Assembly (NCBI RefSeq): GCF_030362815.1
Contig: NZ_JAUCGR010000002.1
Coordinates: 930,001 to 994,000 of the forward strand
Reading direction: 5' to 3'
DNA length: 64,000 nt
Origin: Cellulomonas edaphi
Lineage (GTDB): Bacteria; Actinomycetota; Actinomycetes; Actinomycetales; Cellulomonadaceae
In this document: one piece after another, positions 7,583-15,657 of the stretch
How positions within the stretch are numbered: position 1 is the first letter of the stretch
Layout of the letters: every line of letters begins with the position of its first letter
Made by a program: the position numbers and the translations under genes
Notes under the pieces: generated by a model
What the model saw: only the letters and a program-made list of their open reading frames with translations
Databases searched by the model: none
What the model was told of the DNA's origin: nothing

Positions 7583-10500
7583 GAGAGCCGCCGCGACAGG
7601 GACGGCGAGCGAGCTCCGGGCGGGCCCGATCACGTCGCCGAAGAAGGCGTCGAGCACGCGATCGCTCGCGCCGCCGTCGTCGAGCGGACCGTACGTCTGC
7701 CGGAAGTCCGCCAGGCGCTGGCCGTAGGCGGACCAGCGCGCCTCGAGGTCGTCGAGGGTGGCGACGAGCTCGGCGTTCGTGCGCGCGATGGGGCCCGGCA
7801 CCTCGGTCTCGTAGTCCAGGTAGAAGCCCCGCAGCTCGTTGCGGTACTTGGGCAGGTCGTAGGCGAAGAACACCATCGGGCGCCCCAGCGCCGCGTAGTC
7901 GAAGAACAGCGAGGAGTAGTCAGTGACCAGGACGTCGCTCGCGAGCATCAGCTCCTGGACGTCGGGGTAGTCGGAGGCGTCGACCACGAACGTCGAGCTG
8001 CGGAACTGCGCGGGCAGCGCGTCGCGCACCAGCTGGTGGAAGCGCACCACGAGCACGTAGCGGTCCGACAGCGCGGCCTCGAGCCCCGCGATGTCGATCT
8101 CGAGCCGCTGCTTCCAGTGCACGCCGCTGCGCTCGTCGTCCCGGAACGTCGGCGCGTACAGGATCACCTGGCGGTGGTCGTCGGCCAGTCCCAGGCGCGC
8201 GCGGACCCGCGCCGCCCGCTCCGCGGTGCCGGGCCAGGAGAAGACGTCGTTGCGGGGGTAGCCCACCTCGAGCACGCGGCCCGTGAACTGGAACGCCGAC
8301 CGGAAGGCCCGCGTCGCGTACGCGCTCGCCGAGAGCAGGATGGTCCAGTAGCTCGTGAGCCGTGCCGCGCGCTTGTGGTAGTCGTCGTCGCGACCGGCCA
8401 TCTGCTCCACGTCGTGCTGCATGCGCTTGAGCGGCGTGCCGTGCCACGTCATGAGGAACTCGGTCTTCCGGCCCGGCCGCAGCTCGGTGGGGAAGTTCTG
8501 GTTGTTGACCCAGTACCGGGCGCGCGAGGCCACCCACCAGTACGTGGGGCTGTGCCGCCGGATCTTGCGGGTGCGAGGGTCGGTGAACCGGGTCGTCGTG
8601 TTGTCGGCCCAGACCATCCGCAGACCGTGCTCGCGTGCCGCGAGGCGCTCGTAGAGGTAGCGGGGAGCGTCGCCGTAGTGGACGCCGCGGTCGCACTCGA
8701 ACAGCACCACGTCAGTGCGCGGAAGCAGCCGCGCGACCCGGTTGAGCACGCGCATCGCCCGGAAGTAGGCCGGACGGCGGCGGAACCAGCGCCAGCCCAG
8801 CTGCGCCAGCTCGTGGTTGCGCACGCGCTCGAACGCGACGCGGGCGTTCCACGCGTGCGCCACGACGCCCTCGATGCGCTCGCAGTTGTGGCGGTCGCGG
8901 TACGTCAGGAACGCGTCGGCGCGCGCCTGGTGCTCCGGAGTCATGACCAGACCGCGGCCGATCACGGCCTGGAGGTCGGCCAGGAGCGTCGCCGGGGTGG
9001 TCGACACCGGGCCCGGGAGCATCGTGTCGAAGTCGATGTGCGGGGCGCGCCGCTTGACGAGCATCGAGCGGTCGAACTGGAAGAACAGCACCGGCTTGTG
9101 CAGGTAGCTGAAGTCCCAGCACACGCTCGAGAAGTCCGTGATGAGCACCGCGCACGCCTTGAGCAGGCGCTGCACGTCGACGTCGTCCTGCCGGATCACC
9201 GAGACCCGGTCGGACTCGAAGTGGTCGGCGTACTTGCGCATGTTGGGGTGCAGCAAGAGCTTGACCTCGAGGCCCGAGGCCGCGAGCGCCTCGTGCAGCG
9301 CGTGGTCGTGCACGAAGCCGTGCCAGTTCGCGTAGTAGTCGCTCGCCAGGAAGATCTCCTCGTCCATGAGCGAGTCGCGCCACGTGGGCATGACCAGGAC
9401 GGTGCGCTCGTGCTCGACGTCGTCCTCGAACAGGGCGTCGAACCGCGCGAACCCCGCGACGCTGACCTGGTGCGGCCGGTACCCGTAGTCCTCGACGACG
9501 ATGCGCTTCTCGAGCTCCGACGTCACGATGAACCGCTCCGTGGGCCGCTCGGACGTGCCCTGCCGGCCGTAGTTGAGCGTCACGTTCTTGTTGGCGGTCG
9601 GGCCGTGCTGCAGGAAGACCCGCACGCCGCGGGCCCACCGCGTCACCCGGCGGTCCCGGGACGCGAGCAGGTACTCCGCGTGGTGGGAGCCGATCAGTCG
9701 CGAGGCCGCCATGGTGTAGCGGATGTGCTGCCGCGAGCGCAGGTCCACGACGTTCCCGTACGGAGCCAGCTTGGCCCGGTCCGGCGAGGCCGCGTCGATG
9801 ACGTAGTACGCGCGGCGCGCGGGATGCGTCGTGCGCAGGTACCGGAACAGCTGGTAGCCGTTGTCCTGCGCCTTGTAGGGCACCTCGCCGATGAGCCAGA
9901 TGCGCGTGAACGGCCGCGTCAGGACGAACACCCACCCGACCCGCGAGAGGCGGCGCATGTAGCGGTAGTCCTCGGGGCGGTACCGCTCGAGCCGGTAGGA
10001 CAGGTTGTGCGCCCGGAACGTGGAGTACGGGACGAACAGGGTCGTGCGCTCCCCCACCTCCGCGGTGGCCGAGCGCATGCGCCGGCCGTGCCGCCCGGCG
10101 GGGACGTGCACCCGCACCTTGCGCTCCAGCGCGGTCCCCGGGTTGGTCACGAGGTGGACGTCCACCGTCTCCTCGGTGTCGGGCATCGCCGTCGCGAGCG
10201 CGCTCGTCTCGAGCTCGCCGCTGGCCGCGTACACGAGGTGACCGCCCTGGAGCAGGCCGGCGCGGGGGTCGGGGACCAGCGCGAGCGGAGCGGCCACGCT
10301 GACGCCGCTCTGCCGGCCGGTCGCCACCAGCTGGGCCTCCAGCACCTGCGTGTTGCGCGTGGACAACTCGAGCTCCACCCGCACGCCCGAGTCCGTCCGC
10401 GTGAGCGCCCGCGTGCGGTGCGCGGGCGGTGCGGCGAGGCGGTCGCCGAAGTGCAGCGCGAGGAAGCCGCGGGCCGTGTTCTCCACGACGACGTCGACCC

Positions 10501-10939
10501 CGTCGACGACGGTCGCCACGGCCTCCTGCGGCCGTTCGGTGCGGTCGAACAGGCCGAGCCTTTCGCGGACCTCCCGGCCACCCTCGCCCGCCACGAGCAG
10601 CGTGAGGTCCACGACGTCGACGGCGACGGCGAGCTCGCGCCGAGCCTCGTCCAGGTCGATGCGGAACGCGAAGCCCGAGCCCTTCGCCGTGTTGGGCACC
10701 GTGAGCCCGACCGAGCGGCCGACGGCCCAGAGCTCGAGGCCGCGTACGGCGCCCGCGCTCGCCTCGTAGGTGCCCGAGATGACGAGGACCGTGCCGTCGA
10801 GGCGGTAGCGCAGCAGGATGCGCGGCGACACCTCGACGAACCGTCGCAGACGCCGCTCGACGGGGGCCGGAAGCCTGCGCAGCATCTTCAGCCCCGGGCG
10901 GGAGATGGCCCGACGAACCCGTCTGATGCCGTCACCCAT
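7580..10939 (-). CDS. Large dual-domain CDP-glycerol glycerophosphotransferase
   Basis: 1119 residues, almost three times the length of the single-domain relatives nearby. The first ~320 residues are mainly beta and of no family I recognise. Two glycerophosphotransferase (GT-B) domains follow. Domain 1 spans about 330-690, with FLQHGPTANKN, MPTWRDS, LLHPNMRK and ITDFSSVCWDF. Domain 2 spans about 720-1100, with TWHGTPLKRM, YAPTFRDDE, VRFHQL and VTDYSSLFFDYA. Both keep the conserved donor-site blocks, so both may be active, either on different substrates or as primer and polymerase. The ATG at 10937-10939 is chosen because GAGGG lies 7-8 nt upstream. An 81-base in-frame extension exists but is Arg/Pro-rich and not credible. 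Confidence 0.87.
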   Translation of the reverse strand: MGDGIRRVRRAISRPGLKMLRRLPAPVERRLRRFVEVSPRILLRYRLDGTVLVISGTYEASAGAVRGLELWAVGRSVGLTVPNTAKGSGFAFRIDLDEARRELAVAVDVVDLTLLVAGEGGREVRERLGLFDRTERPQEAVATVVDGVDVVVENTARGFLALHFGDRLAAPPAHRTRALTRTDSGVRVELELSTRNTQVLEAQLVATGRQSGVSVAAPLALVPDPRAGLLQGGHLVYAASGELETSALATAMPDTEETVDVHLVTNPGTALERKVRVHVPAGRHGRRMRSATAEVGERTTLFVPYSTFRAHNLSYRLERYRPEDYRYMRRLSRVGWVFVLTRPFTRIWLIGEVPYKAQDNGYQLFRYLRTTHPARRAYYVIDAASPDRAKLAPYGNVVDLRSRQHIRYTMAASRLIGSHHAEYLLASRDRRVTRWARGVRVFLQHGPTANKNVTLNYGRQGTSERPTERFIVTSELEKRIVVEDYGYRPHQVSVAGFARFDALFEDDVEHERTVLVMPTWRDSLMDEEIFLASDYYANWHGFVHDHALHEALAASGLEVKLLLHPNMRKYADHFESDRVSVIRQDDVDVQRLLKACAVLITDFSSVCWDFSYLHKPVLFFQFDRSMLVKRRAPHIDFDTMLPGPVSTTPATLLADLQAVIGRGLVMTPEHQARADAFLTYRDRHNCERIEGVVAHAWNARVAFERVRNHELAQLGWRWFRRRPAYFRAMRVLNRVARLLPRTDVVLFECDRGVHYGDAPRYLYERLAAREHGLRMVWADNTTTRFTDPRTRKIRRHSPTYWWVASRARYWVNNQNFPTELRPGRKTEFLMTWHGTPLKRMQHDVEQMAGRDDDYHKRAARLTSYWTILLSASAYATRAFRSAFQFTGRVLEVGYPRNDVFSWPGTAERAARVRARLGLADDHRQVILYAPTFRDDERSGVHWKQRLEIDIAGLEAALSDRYVLVVRFHQLVRDALPAQFRSSTFVVDASDYPDVQELMLASDVLVTDYSSLFFDYAALGRPMVFFAYDLPKYRNELRGFYLDYETEVPGPIARTNAELVATLDDLEARWSAYGQRLADFRQTYGPLDDGGASDRVLDAFFGDVIGPARSSLAVPVAAAL

Positions 10940-11061
10940 GCCGCTGCCCTCGGTCTCCACGCACCGCCGAAGAATAAGCCACGGCTCCCGACCGCCAGAA
11001 TCGCGCGGCACCCGGCGCATGCTCCGGCGTCGCCGACGTGCCTCACCTGACGTGCCTCACC

Positions 11062-11067
11062 TACAGT
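11062..11067 (+). promoter_or_regulatory. -10 box, probable leaderless promoter
   Basis: TACAGT, then exactly 6 nt, then GTG at 11074. The spacing puts the transcription start on the initiation codon. Confidence 0.5.
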
Positions 11068-11073
11068 GCGGCG

Positions 11074-12111
11074 GTGCCGTACACGCCGCAGACCGCCGCT
11101 CCGTCCGTGCGTCGCGACCCGTTCTGGGACAACGCCAAGGCCGTGCTCGTGACGCTCGTCGTCGTGGGTCACACGCTGGCCCCGTTGGCGCCGCACAGCG
11201 CGGCCGCCGACGTCGTCTACCGCTGGATCTACCAGTTCCACATGCCGGCGTTCGTGTTCGTGACGGGGATTCTGACCGCCGAGCTCACGCGCGCCCGCGC
11301 GGGCCGGCTGGTCACCGGGCTCGTGGTGCCGTACGTGATCTTCCAGTCCGTGCAGTGGCTCGAGGTCTCGCTCGTGCAGGGCAGCTGGGCGCACTGGCAG
11401 CTGCTCACGCCGCGGTGGACGCTCTGGTACCTCGTCGCCGTGCTCCTGTGGCGCCTCGCCGCGCCCTTGTTCGAGGCGATGCGTCCCGCTGCCGCCCTCG
11501 CGCTCGCACTCGTGGTCGCCGTGGCCGCCGGTCTGGGAGCCGGTGTCGGTGGCGTCCTCGCGCTCGACTACACCCTCGGGTTGCTGCCGTTCTTCGTCGC
11601 CGGCGTCCTTCTGCGGGGTGCCAACGTCCCACGGCTGCTGGCCGGGCCGCGCGCTCGTGCCGCCGGGATCGTCGTGCTCGTCGCCGCGGCCGGCGTGGCC
11701 GTGGTGCTGCACGGTCATCTCCCCCGACTCGCGTTGCGGCAGGGATCGGCCGAGGAGCTCGACACCAGCGACCTGCGTGCCGCGATCATCCGGGTCGCCG
11801 TGCTCGGGCTCGCGGCGGCGTGCGTCGCCGCGGTGCTCGCGGTGCTGCCGCGGCAGCGGCACTGGTGGACCTCGATCGGCGAGGCATCCCTGTTCGTCTA
11901 CCTGCTGCACCCGCTGGTGCTCGTGCCGTGGCGGCTGGGCGACCTGCCCGACCGGGTGGACACCGCGTGGCAGGTCGCGCTCGTGATCCTCGCTGCCGCG
12001 ACGCTCGCGTACCTGCTGTCGCGGCGTGTCACGCGGGCGGCGACCGCGTTCGCGGTCGAGCCGCGCTGGGCGGGGCGCCTCCTGCGCCGCCCGGGCGTGC
12101 CGGTCGGGTAG
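11074..12111 (+). CDS. Acyltransferase 3 family membrane protein (acetyltransferase-like)
   Basis: 345 residues from the GTG at 11074. It has about ten hydrophobic spans and the short family signature DNAKAVLVTLVVVGHTLAPL at the N-terminus, with FHMPAFVFVTGIL and TPRWTLWYLVAV further on, as in fucose-4-O-acetylase-like and other glycan O-acetyltransferases. Unlike the protein at 1758-3887 it has no SGNH domain. It lies head-to-head with the large glycerophosphotransferase gene and tail-to-tail with the glycosyltransferase, so it is a single-gene unit. The start is set by a TACAGT -10 box six bases upstream; the GTG at 11038 is upstream of that box. Modification of a surface glycan is inferred; donor and acceptor are unknown. 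Confidence 0.8.
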   Translation: MPYTPQTAAPSVRRDPFWDNAKAVLVTLVVVGHTLAPLAPHSAAADVVYRWIYQFHMPAFVFVTGILTAELTRARAGRLVTGLVVPYVIFQSVQWLEVSLVQGSWAHWQLLTPRWTLWYLVAVLLWRLAAPLFEAMRPAAALALALVVAVAAGLGAGVGGVLALDYTLGLLPFFVAGVLLRGANVPRLLAGPRARAAGIVVLVAAAGVAVVLHGHLPRLALRQGSAEELDTSDLRAAIIRVAVLGLAAACVAAVLAVLPRQRHWWTSIGEASLFVYLLHPLVLVPWRLGDLPDRVDTAWQVALVILAAATLAYLLSRRVTRAATAFAVEPRWAGRLLRRPGVPVG

Positions 12112-12121
12112 CCGCGTCGCG

Positions 12122-13126
12122 TCACCGTCCGCGCAGGAACCCGGTCCCCCACGCCATGTGCATGACGGTCAGCACGGCGGGCAGCCGCAGCAGGGCCGGG
12201 GCCCGCAGGCCGCGGCCGAACACGAGCGCGGCGACCACCACGCCGACGAGGTACGTCGCGGGCACCGCGAGCGCGAGCGCCAGCGCCGGCGCACCGAGCA
12301 GCGGCCCCAGCAGGGCCACGAGGAGGCTCACGGCGATCGCGACGACGACCACGGGCGGCGCCAGGTAGCGCGGCGAGGCGGTCGCCGGGTAGCGCCGCAC
12401 CACCTCGCGCCGCCACTGGCCCGTCTTGTAGAACTGCGACGCCAGCGCCCGGAACGACGCGCGCGGCCGGTACTCCACGCGCATCGCGGGCGTGAACCAC
12501 ACGACGGCGCCACTCGTGCGCAGGCGCAGGTTCAGCTCCCAGTCCTGGGCGCGCGACCAGTGCTCGTCATAGCCACCCAGGCGCTCGAACGTGGACCGAC
12601 GGAACGCACCGAGGTACACCGTGTCCGCCTCGCCCTCGGCGCCCCCCGTGTGGAAGCGGCCGCCGCCGAGCCCCACGGGGTGCGACATCGCGAACGCGAC
12701 CGCCTCCTGCATCGCACCGGCGCCGGTCGGGACCATCATGCCGCCGACGTTGTCCGCGCCCGTGCGCTCGAGCGCCTCGACCGCCGTGCTCACGTAGTCG
12801 AGGGGCAGGGTGGCGTGACCGTCCGTGCGGACGAGGTAGACGGTCCCCGGCTGGGCCCGCACGCCCGCCCGGGTGGCGATGTTCAGGCCCTGCGGCGTGA
12901 GCCCCGTGGGGTTCTCGACGACCACCACGCGCGCATCCTGCGCCGCGAGCTCGTCGGCGATGGCCGCCGTCGCGTCCAGCGACGGTCCGACCGCGAGCGC
13001 GAAAACGAGCGGACCGCGGTAGTCCTGCGCGAGGACGGCGGCGACCGCCGCGCGCAGGTCTCGCTCCTCGTTCCTGACCGTGGCGAACACGACGACCGGA
13101 GGCAGGGCGGAGGGGACATCGGGCAC
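12122..13126 (-). CDS. Family 2 glycosyltransferase with C-terminal membrane spans
   Basis: 334 residues. The GT-A domain (about 1-225) contains FATVRNEERDLRAAV at the N-terminus, VRTDGHATLP as the acidic metal/nucleotide region, and the acceptor-side block GGYDEHWSRAQDWELNLRLR (ED/QDxxL type). After a QFYKTGQWRREVVRRYP linker come two or three hydrophobic spans, as in membrane-bound succinoglycan/EpsO-like transferases. The GTG at 13126 is chosen because TATCCT ends six bases upstream; an ATG at 13144 lies upstream of that box and would be the alternative. It converges with the acyltransferase gene over a 10-base gap. The sugar transferred is unknown. Confidence 0.82.
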   Translation of the reverse strand: MPDVPSALPPVVVFATVRNEERDLRAAVAAVLAQDYRGPLVFALAVGPSLDATAAIADELAAQDARVVVVENPTGLTPQGLNIATRAGVRAQPGTVYLVRTDGHATLPLDYVSTAVEALERTGADNVGGMMVPTGAGAMQEAVAFAMSHPVGLGGGRFHTGGAEGEADTVYLGAFRRSTFERLGGYDEHWSRAQDWELNLRLRTSGAVVWFTPAMRVEYRPRASFRALASQFYKTGQWRREVVRRYPATASPRYLAPPVVVVAIAVSLLVALLGPLLGAPALALALAVPATYLVGVVVAALVFGRGLRAPALLRLPAVLTVMHMAWGTGFLRGR

Positions 13127-13132
13127 GCGCGA

Positions 13133-13138
13133 AGGATA
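13133..13138 (-). promoter_or_regulatory. -10 box, probable leaderless promoter
   Basis: TATCCT on the minus strand, then 6 nt, then GTG at 13126-13124. It decides the start of the glycosyltransferase gene. Confidence 0.5.
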
Positions 13139-13182
13139 GGTCATGCGAGCCCGCCGGCTCGGCGGGCACCGCGGGTGCGGGC

Positions 13183-14184
13183 CTAGCGAGCGGGCCGGAC
13201 CGGCTCGATGCCCGCGTCCCGCTGGCTGCGCCACGCCTCCCAGGCGGAGGCCACGATCTCGTCGAGCCCGAAGCGGGGTGCCCAGCCGAGCTCCTCGCGC
13301 AGCCGCGCGCCCGTGGTGACCAGGCTCGCCGGGTCGCCCGGGCGGCGCGGCAGCACGGTAGGGGTCGTGTCGCGACCCGACACGGCGCCGATCGCCGCGA
13401 GCATCTGGGCCACGGAGACGCCACGCCCGGTGCCGACGTCGAACGTGTCGAAGGCCCGGTCCTCACGCTCCAGGTAGGACAGCGACGTCACGTGCGCGTC
13501 CGCGAGGTCGGCGACGTGGATGTAGTCCCGTATGCAGGTGCCGTCGGGGGTCGGGTAGTCGTCGCCGAACACCACGGGCGGTTCGCCGCTCTCCAGCCGG
13601 TCGAAGACGATCGTCATGAGGTTGAGCACCGCGAGGTCACCCAGCCCGGGGCGCCCGGCGCCCGCGACGTTGAAGTACCGCAGCGAGAGCTGGCGCAGGC
13701 CCCACGCGCGGGAGGCGGCGCGGACCATCCACTCCCCGACCGCCTTCGTCTCGCCGTACGGGTTGATCGGCCGGGGCGCGGTGCGCTCGTCGACGACGCC
13801 ACCGTCGGGCTCGCCGTAGACGGCCGCCGACGAGGACAGCACGAGCCGGTCGACGCCGGTCGCGCGGGCCGCCTCCAGCACCGCACCGAGCCCGCCCACG
13901 TTCTGGCGGTAGTACCACTCGGGCTGCGCGACGGACTCGCCGACCTGCTTCTTGGCCGCGAGGTGCACGATGCCGGTCGCGCGGTGGTCACCCATCACCT
14001 CGGTCAGCCTCGCGGTCGCGTCGGGGGCGGCGAGGTCGATGCGGTGCAGCGGGTGACCCTCGACGCGGTCCGCGGCCGACGTCGACAGGTCGTCCACGAC
14101 GACCACCTCCTGGCCGGACCGGGACAGGGCGTCGACGACGTGGGCTCCGATGTAGCCGGCCCCGCCGGTCACGATGATGGTCAC
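13183..14184 (-). CDS. galE: UDP-glucose 4-epimerase-like SDR enzyme
   Basis: 333-residue extended short-chain dehydrogenase/reductase. The NAD-binding TGGAGYIGAHVV is at residues 5-16, VDDLS follows beta-2, and the catalytic Ser and Tyr/Lys are in SSSAAVYGEPDG and YGETKAVGE. RYFNVAGA and RDYIHVADLADAH are typical of GalE, which interconverts UDP-glucose and UDP-galactose. It would feed UDP-galactose to envelope glycan synthesis. The GTG at 14184 is set by the Rossmann motif beginning at residue 4 and by TAGGGT seven bases upstream; the longer frame adds 69 residues without family character. It may be co-directional with the glycosyltransferase but has a 56-base gap and its own promoter. Confidence 0.88.
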   Translation of the reverse strand: MTIIVTGGAGYIGAHVVDALSRSGQEVVVVDDLSTSAADRVEGHPLHRIDLAAPDATARLTEVMGDHRATGIVHLAAKKQVGESVAQPEWYYRQNVGGLGAVLEAARATGVDRLVLSSSAAVYGEPDGGVVDERTAPRPINPYGETKAVGEWMVRAASRAWGLRQLSLRYFNVAGAGRPGLGDLAVLNLMTIVFDRLESGEPPVVFGDDYPTPDGTCIRDYIHVADLADAHVTSLSYLEREDRAFDTFDVGTGRGVSVAQMLAAIGAVSGRDTTPTVLPRRPGDPASLVTTGARLREELGWAPRFGLDEIVASAWEAWRSQRDAGIEPVRPAR

Positions 14185-14191
14185 GCACGAG

Positions 14192-14197
14192 ACCCTA
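14192..14197 (-). promoter_or_regulatory. -10 box, probable leaderless promoter of galE
   Basis: TAGGGT on the minus strand, 7 nt, then GTG at 14184-14182. Confidence 0.5.
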
Positions 14198-14351
14198 TCG
14201 ACGGCTGCGACCGACGGCTGCGGCACCGGCTGCGGTGCCGAGGCGGCGCCGGCGCCCGATTCGTCTCCCTCGACCGCGCACGTGCGCTCATCTGCACAGA
14301 TCCTCCACCGCGTGCATGCGACGAGTCCGCCGGTCGGGCCGAGGCAAAATC

Positions 14352-14357
14352 TAGGAT
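14352..14357 (+). promoter_or_regulatory. -10 box, probable leaderless promoter of the first LCP gene
   Basis: TAGGAT, 6 nt, GTG at 14364. The preceding AAAATC stretch is unusually AT-rich for this window. Confidence 0.55.
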
Positions 14358-14363
14358 TCCGCT

Positions 14364-15617
14364 GTGACCGTCCGCCACGCCACCCCAGCACGCCCGCGCA
14401 ACGCGCGGCACTCGCGCCACGCCACGCACACCACGCGCAGGGTGGTCCGCGGCACCGCGATCGCCGCGACGGCCCTGCTCGCGTTCGGCGTCGGCAGCGC
14501 CGCCGCCACCTACATGCGCATCGACGGCAACCTCAACCACGCGGACATCGGGTCCCTGGTCGCCGACGAGTCGCGACCGACCAAGGCCACCAACCCCGAC
14601 GACCCGAACGCCGGCAAGGACGTCAACATCCTGCTGCTCGGGTCGGACCAGCGCGACGGTGAGAACGCGGAGATCGGCGGCAGCTTCGGCGGCATGCGCT
14701 CGGACACGACGATCGTGCTGCACATCTCGGCGGACCGGTCCCGGGTCGACGCCATCTCGATCCCGCGCGACTCGATGGTCCACATCCCGTCCTGCAAGCT
14801 GTCGAACGGCAAGCACACGGGCGAGACGTTCGGGATGTTCAACTCCGCCTTCGCGTTCGGCTGGGACCAGGGCGGGGACATCGCCTCCGCCGTCGGGTGC
14901 ACCTGGAGGACCGTCGAGAAGAACACCGGGGTCCACATCGACCACTCGGTGGTCGTCGACTTCGCCGGCTTCGAGAACATGGTGGACGCCCTGGGCGGCG
15001 TGCCCATCTGCATCCCCAACGAGATGATCTCGAAGAAGGCCCGGCTGCACCTGCTGCCCGGGAACCAGACGCTCAACGGCAAGCAGGCGCTCGGCTTCGC
15101 CCGCGCGCGCACCGGCACGGGCGTCGGCGACGGCTCGGACACCAACCGCATCGGGCGCCAGCAGCAGCTCATCGCGGCCATGGTCAAGGCCATCCTGAGC
15201 AAGAACGTGCTCACCGACGTGGGCGACCTGCTGGGTCTCCTCGGCGCGGCCACCAGCTCGGTCACCACGGACAAGGGCCTGAGCGTGACCGACATGGCGG
15301 GCCTCGCCTACACGATGCGGGACATCCGCGGTGGCAACATCACCTTCATGACGATTCCGTGGGGGCCCTACCCGGCCGACCACAACCGCGTGCAGTGGAC
15401 CGACGAGGCCGCCACCATCTGGGCGCGGATGGCCGCCGACGAGCCCCTCGACGGCGAGCCGGCCAAGACGCCGGCCGCCACGAAGGGCGCCACGCCCACG
15501 GGCGGCGCGACCACCTCCACCTCGACCCCGAAGGCGACGCCAACGCCCACGGAGTCCAAGCAGGCCGGTCACGAGGCGTTCAACCTCGACGACAGCACGG
15601 CCAGCTGCTCGAAGTGA
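14364..15617 (+). CDS. LytR-CpsA-Psr (LCP) family wall-polymer ligase 1
   Basis: 417 residues. A short basic cytoplasmic tail is followed by one membrane span (about 28-50), then an extracytoplasmic LCP domain (about 80-330), and a Thr/Pro-rich C-terminal tail of about 60 residues. The LCP landmarks are NILLLGSDQRDG, MRSDTTIVLHI, ISIPRDSMVHIP (conserved Arg binding the prenyl-diphosphate), the GGVPICIP block and LGFARARTGTGVGDGSDTNRIGRQQQLI. LCP enzymes move polymers from undecaprenyl-diphosphate carriers to peptidoglycan. The location beside glycerophosphotransferases and a second LCP gene fits a role in anchoring the local polymer. The first codon is probably also the first transcribed codon. 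Confidence 0.92.
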   Translation: MTVRHATPARPRNARHSRHATHTTRRVVRGTAIAATALLAFGVGSAAATYMRIDGNLNHADIGSLVADESRPTKATNPDDPNAGKDVNILLLGSDQRDGENAEIGGSFGGMRSDTTIVLHISADRSRVDAISIPRDSMVHIPSCKLSNGKHTGETFGMFNSAFAFGWDQGGDIASAVGCTWRTVEKNTGVHIDHSVVVDFAGFENMVDALGGVPICIPNEMISKKARLHLLPGNQTLNGKQALGFARARTGTGVGDGSDTNRIGRQQQLIAAMVKAILSKNVLTDVGDLLGLLGAATSSVTTDKGLSVTDMAGLAYTMRDIRGGNITFMTIPWGPYPADHNRVQWTDEAATIWARMAADEPLDGEPAKTPAATKGATPTGGATTSTSTPKATPTPTESKQAGHEAFNLDDSTASCSK

Positions 15618-15644
15618 CGGGACTCGACGTGACGGGACTCGACG
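15615..15644 (+). repeat. 15-bp direct duplication across the LCP1 stop codon
   Basis: TGACGGGACTCGACG occurs twice without a gap, and each copy begins with TGA. The first TGA is the stop of LCP1; the second copy lies in the 40-base spacer before LCP2. Confidence 0.8.
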
Positions 15645-15657
15645 TGGTGGGAGTGGC

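Noticed and set aside
7445..11050. 1201-codon plus-strand open frame opposite the large glycerophosphotransferase
   Set aside because: High-GC antisense shadow: Arg/His/Val-rich with no domain, while the minus-strand frame has two clear catalytic modules and a ribosome site.
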